A stretch of DNA of 64,000 nt. Origin: Bacilli bacterium (GTDB taxonomy: Bacteria > Bacillota_I > Bacilli_A > RFN20 > CAG-826). The stretch covers positions 1 through 64,000 of the forward strand of contig JAFSUM010000016.1 of NCBI GenBank assembly GCA_017445245.1, read 5' to 3'. A model generated the notes under the pieces. The model was given only the letters and a program-made list of their open reading frames with translations. It was not told the DNA's origin and made no database searches. Shown here piece after piece: positions 61,201-64,000 of the stretch. Within the stretch, counting starts at the first letter, position 1. Every line of letters begins with the position of its first letter. A program made the translations under genes and the position numbers.

Positions 61201-61732
61201 CTTCCAGCACCTTTTCGAAGACCATGCGGTCTTTATTCGGTGTCAATATAGCACGCCCACAGAATACAAAACCAGCCTCGACAAGAAGGTGACGCATGAT
61301 CGCGTTTCCTTCGTGCGTATCAATACGTAGCGACGGATATCCCTCTACCTTAGCCTGGGCTTCGAACACTTCGAAAAGACGTTTTCCATACCCATGCCCT
61401 CGATATTCTTTCCTGATGGCCACGCGGTGCATGACCATGTAGGGCAAATTAGTAAGCCATGCCCCTTCATATAGGTGTTCCTAATCGGCTTCGTGATAGG
61501 TTAAGGCGCATAGACCTACGATAACGGCAGGCTGATCAGGGTCAGGGATAACAAATAGGCGCCCCTTGCTAATGTCATTCAACAAGTCATCGCGATTAGG
61601 ATACCCGTCTTGCCACTGGCCATTACCTTGCAAACGCAAAAGATCGCGCGCATCCTCGATGGCAACCATCACTTGGTCGATGTCTTCAAGGGCAGCCTTT
61701 CGATATCCGTTTATCGCCGTTACATTTACCAC
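61196..61732 (-). pseudogene. GNAT acetyltransferase interrupted by an in-frame TAG
   Basis: One continuous minus-strand frame encodes a GNAT protein: IDQVMVAIEDARDLL, DISKGRLFVI and VGLCALTYHEAD, then TAG at 61483-61481, then EHLYEGAWLTNLPYMVMHRVAI, RGHGYGKRLFEVFE (acetyl-CoA loop RGHGYG) and GFVFCGRAIL. No base is missing; a single nonsense codon separates the halves. The likely start is a GTG at 61732, seven bases after TATAAT (61745-61740), so the message would be leaderless. The N-terminal half alone lacks the cofactor site. Substrate unknown. Confidence 0.85.
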
Positions 61733-61921
61733 GGCCTTAATTATACGGGCAGGAGCATAAAGGCAAAGGACAATGCCCTGCGGAAGAATAGGACAGGCAA
61801 TTGAAATTGCTTTCAAAACCGCGATAATCCGTCAAATAACCGTTTGGAAATGTGAGTTTTGCGCATTTTTGTTCATTTTTGCCGTGAAAATTGAATTTGA
61901 CTCTAAAATGGTCAGAAAGAC

Positions 61922-61962
61922 AAAAGGGTTTAATCCTTTTGAAGAGCCACTAAAATAATCTC
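61922..61962 (+). promoter_or_regulatory. promoter region of the phosphate symporter gene
   Basis: AAAAGG (61922-61927) and CCTTTT (61935-61940) form a small inverted repeat, possibly an operator. TAAAAT (61951-61956) lies six bases before an in-frame TTG (61963) and nine before the ATG (61966). No ribosome binding site is seen. Confidence 0.5.
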
Positions 61963-61965
61963 TTG

Positions 61966-63621
61966 ATGGAACTAGCAAAAACAATCATCTACCTTTTGGT
62001 AGGCCTTGTCGTATTCGTCACCGGTATGAATATGATGTCGCGCGGTTTGAAAAACGCCGCGGGCAAATCCATTCGTCGTCTCTTCAAGAAAATCGGGGAT
62101 AACAAAATCGCCGCCGCCTCCATCGGCGCCGGTACCACCGCCATTATCCAATCTAGCGGCGCGACCACCGTCATGGTCGTCGGTTTCTTAAGCGCGGGAG
62201 CTTTGACATTCGCCCAAGGCTTTTCATTGATGTTAGGCGCCTTCGTCGGTACCACGATCACCGGCGTCCTGGTCTCGTTATCCTCCTTCTCTTTCTCCAT
62301 GTTCCTCATGGCGTTGGCCTTTGTGGGATTTGTCCTAGGTTTCTTCAAATCCCCGACCGTGAAAAGCATCGGCGAAGTCCTCGTCGGTTTCGGTATCCTC
62401 TTCTTCGGTTTGGAAGCGATGAAAACCTCCTTCAACGACGCGACCATCCAGAAAGCCCTCATCGAGATGCTTTCGACCATCAACTTTCCCCTCTTGCTGA
62501 TGCTCATCGGCGCCGTCTTGACCGCGATTACCCAGTCTAGCAGCGCCACCGATGGTATCGTCATCATCATGGTCGCCGCCAACCCGAGCCTCCTCTCCTC
62601 CGGCTTCTATCTCGTCATCGGCGCCACCGTCGGCGCCCTCATGCCGACGATTTTGGCCACGCTAAAAAGCGGCATCCTCGCCAAACGCGTCACCTGCAGC
62701 ATCCTCATCGCCAGGATTCTCGGCGCCTTGCTATTTACCGTTCTCATCTGGGCCATTTCCGTGCCTTTGTTCAATTGGCTAGAGACCTTCCCGACCGAGG
62801 ACGTCGGTATGATTCTGGCGTTGTTCAACGTCATCTATAGTCTCGTCTTCATCCTCGTCTTCCTCCCTCTTTCCAAACCCATGGAAGCCTTGGCGATGCG
62901 TTTGTTCAAGGACCGCGACGCCGAAAGGAAGAAACAGGCTCTTCGCTTCATCAACGACAACATGTTGAACACCCCTTCCACCGCCATCCTCCAAGTCAAA
63001 AAGGAAATCGAGTCGATGCTCGAACTCTCCCGCATCAATTTCTTCCTCGGCATGGATGCCGTGTTCACGTTAGATCTTTCCAAGGCAAAGGAAATCGAAG
63101 ACCGCGAGGAAAACATCGACTACATCAACGAGCAGATCAGCGATTACCTCATCAAGCTCTCCAGCCGTGCGAACATGCGCGACGAAGCCCACATCGGTGC
63201 CTATTACCACGTCATTAATGACATCGAGCGTATCGGCGACCACGCGTATAACTTCCTCGAAATGGCCCGTTCCCTAAAAGACGAAGAACTCGCCTTCTCC
63301 GACCTCGCGAAAGAAGAGTTCCTCCGCTTCCGCAAGATATTGGAAGAGATGTTCGCCTTGTCGGATAAGATCTTCATGAATTCTTCGACAAAAGACCTGG
63401 CCAAGCTCCATGACCTCGAAGGGCAGACGGATACCCTTAAAGACGAGCTCAGCAACGCCCATTTCGAACGCATCAAAAATAATCAATGCAAGAACGAGCT
63501 CTCGCCCTTCCATAGCACCTTCTTAAGCGAAATGGAGCGCGTCGCGGACCACCTTACGAACATCGGTTACTCCATCGTTAGCCCCACCGGCGACGACATC
63601 AAACACACCAAAAAGCGCTAA
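61966..63621 (+). CDS. Na+/phosphate symporter with C-terminal PhoU domain
   Basis: 551 residues. The N-terminal 330 residues are a Na/Pi cotransporter domain with two inverted repeats, each carrying the QSS motif (IIQSSGATTVMVVG and ITQSSSATDGIVII). Residues 340-545 are a PhoU-like helical domain (RIGDHAYNFLEMA and RVADHLTNIGYS, the metal-binding repeats). Members import phosphate with sodium, or limit its level. Start at the ATG 61966 or the adjacent TTG 61963. Ends at a strong terminator. Confidence 0.92.
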   Translation: MELAKTIIYLLVGLVVFVTGMNMMSRGLKNAAGKSIRRLFKKIGDNKIAAASIGAGTTAIIQSSGATTVMVVGFLSAGALTFAQGFSLMLGAFVGTTITGVLVSLSSFSFSMFLMALAFVGFVLGFFKSPTVKSIGEVLVGFGILFFGLEAMKTSFNDATIQKALIEMLSTINFPLLLMLIGAVLTAITQSSSATDGIVIIMVAANPSLLSSGFYLVIGATVGALMPTILATLKSGILAKRVTCSILIARILGALLFTVLIWAISVPLFNWLETFPTEDVGMILALFNVIYSLVFILVFLPLSKPMEALAMRLFKDRDAERKKQALRFINDNMLNTPSTAILQVKKEIESMLELSRINFFLGMDAVFTLDLSKAKEIEDREENIDYINEQISDYLIKLSSRANMRDEAHIGAYYHVINDIERIGDHAYNFLEMARSLKDEELAFSDLAKEEFLRFRKILEEMFALSDKIFMNSSTKDLAKLHDLEGQTDTLKDELSNAHFERIKNNQCKNELSPFHSTFLSEMERVADHLTNIGYSIVSPTGDDIKHTKKR

Positions 63622-63636
63622 AGGCATTTTCATAGC

Positions 63637-63668
63637 AAAGCCTAGGCCCCGCTTGGTCTAGGCTTTTT
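63637..63668 (+). terminator. terminator of the phosphate symporter gene
   Basis: AAAGCCTAG (63637-63645) pairs with CTAGGCTTT (63658-63666), followed by TT. Confidence 0.75.
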
Positions 63669-63726
63669 GCTACAAAAAGCAGTAACACTTTCTATAAGAA
63701 AGGCGCAAAATACGGCTCGTGCGTTT

Positions 63727-64000
63727 ATGGTAGCCACGATCGTCATTTCCATCATCACCTTCCTGCTGGTCACCCTCTCCATCCTCTTTTACCCACAAAT
63801 CAAGATTGGGAAGGTGCGCCTAGGAACCTATTGGATCATCGCGTTAGTCGGCGCGCTCATCTTGCTCGCCTTTGGCCTAGCCCCCATTCAGGAAGTCTTC
63901 CGCGAGCTCACCGCGAATACCAGCGTGAACCCGCTTAAGATCATCGTTCTCTTCTTCTCCATGACGATGCTTTCCATCTTCCTGGACGAAGTCGGTTTAT
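63727..64000 (+). CDS. SLC13/ArsB-type permease, N-terminal part (cut by window end)
   Basis: 91 residues to the window edge. It has a first membrane helix, an amphipathic KIGKVRLGTYW segment, a second helix, then LTANTSVNPLKIIVLFFSMTML and FLDEVG, typical of the start of SLC13-type anion or ArsB/NhaD-like permeases. Substrate (dicarboxylate, sulfate, arsenite) cannot be told from this part. Start at the ATG 63727, though no clear ribosome binding site precedes it. Confidence 0.75.
   Translation, partial: MVATIVISIITFLLVTLSILFYPQIKIGKVRLGTYWIIALVGALILLAFGLAPIQEVFRELTANTSVNPLKIIVLFFSMTMLSIFLDEVGL

Noticed and set aside
61481-61483. TAG read as an amino acid (pyrrolysine or stop reassignment)
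   Set aside because: Only one case is seen, GNAT enzymes do not use pyrrolysine, and other genes in the window end normally; a nonsense mutation is simpler.

Overview
The window looks like a chromosomal stretch of an uncultured, monoderm Firmicutes/Bacilli-type bacterium. The signs are Gram-positive lipoproteins with a CGGGxS start after the lipobox, Shine-Dalgarno sites of the AGGAGG type, rho-independent terminators, a SipW-type signal peptidase and GEMM-I (cyclic di-GMP) riboswitches. The oligopeptide transporter has a greatly enlarged OppF, a trait known from Mollicutes, but base composition here is near 50% GC. I read it as a gut-type Bacilli lineage close to the Mollicutes branch; this placement is inference. 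No rRNA, tRNA, CRISPR array or insertion sequence was found.

Layout. 0-1.4 kb: rpsF-ssb-rpsR. 1.5-1.9 kb: a GAF-type methionine sulfoxide reductase. 2-14.4 kb: an operon oppA-oppB-oppC-oppD-oppF plus a secreted M13 peptidase, apparently one peptide capture and cleavage unit. 14.5-21.8 kb: small membrane protein, PIN-domain protein, HTH membrane regulator, mutY, a 968-residue Fe-S/flavin oxidoreductase fusion and an orphan hypA. 21.8-28.0 kb: SNF2 helicase with an unknown partner, tcdA, and a flavin-reductase-like protein. 28.0-32.3 kb: FecCD-type metal/cofactor ABC transporter with a methyltransferase and a divergent TetR regulator. 32.4-33.3 kb: an MntA/HepT toxin-antitoxin pair in which the HepT toxin carries two frameshifts.

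33.3-61.2 kb is the most interesting part: a cyclic di-GMP controlled cell-surface island. A minus-strand ten-gene operon (49.4 to 33.4 kb) starts with a GEMM-I riboswitch and encodes four SipW-type surface proteins, a membrane-anchored McrB-like AAA+ ATPase, a DUF2357-like protein with three copies of a ~125-residue domain, a SipW-like signal peptidase with a repeat-bearing cytoplasmic tail, an apparently intact EAL phosphodiesterase, a degenerate nucleoside-phosphorylase fold and a degenerate GGDEF/EAL receptor-like protein. A second GEMM-I riboswitch (54.7 kb, plus strand) precedes two more SipW-type proteins, one of 1417 residues, followed by a GGDEF cyclase; a sixth SipW-type protein and another GGDEF cyclase lie between. 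In both leaders the 3' side of the aptamer can pair into a terminator, so both look like ON switches. Cyclic di-GMP would then switch on the surface proteins together with a phosphodiesterase that removes the signal, a negative-feedback loop.

61.2-64 kb: a GNAT acetyltransferase split by one in-frame stop, a Na+/phosphate symporter with a PhoU domain, and the start of an SLC13-type permease cut by the window edge.

A recurring signal is a -10-like hexamer exactly six bases before the start codon (at 1469, 16748, 31650, 31786, 33255, and probably 61963), indicating that leaderless mRNAs are common in this genome alongside normal Shine-Dalgarno genes.
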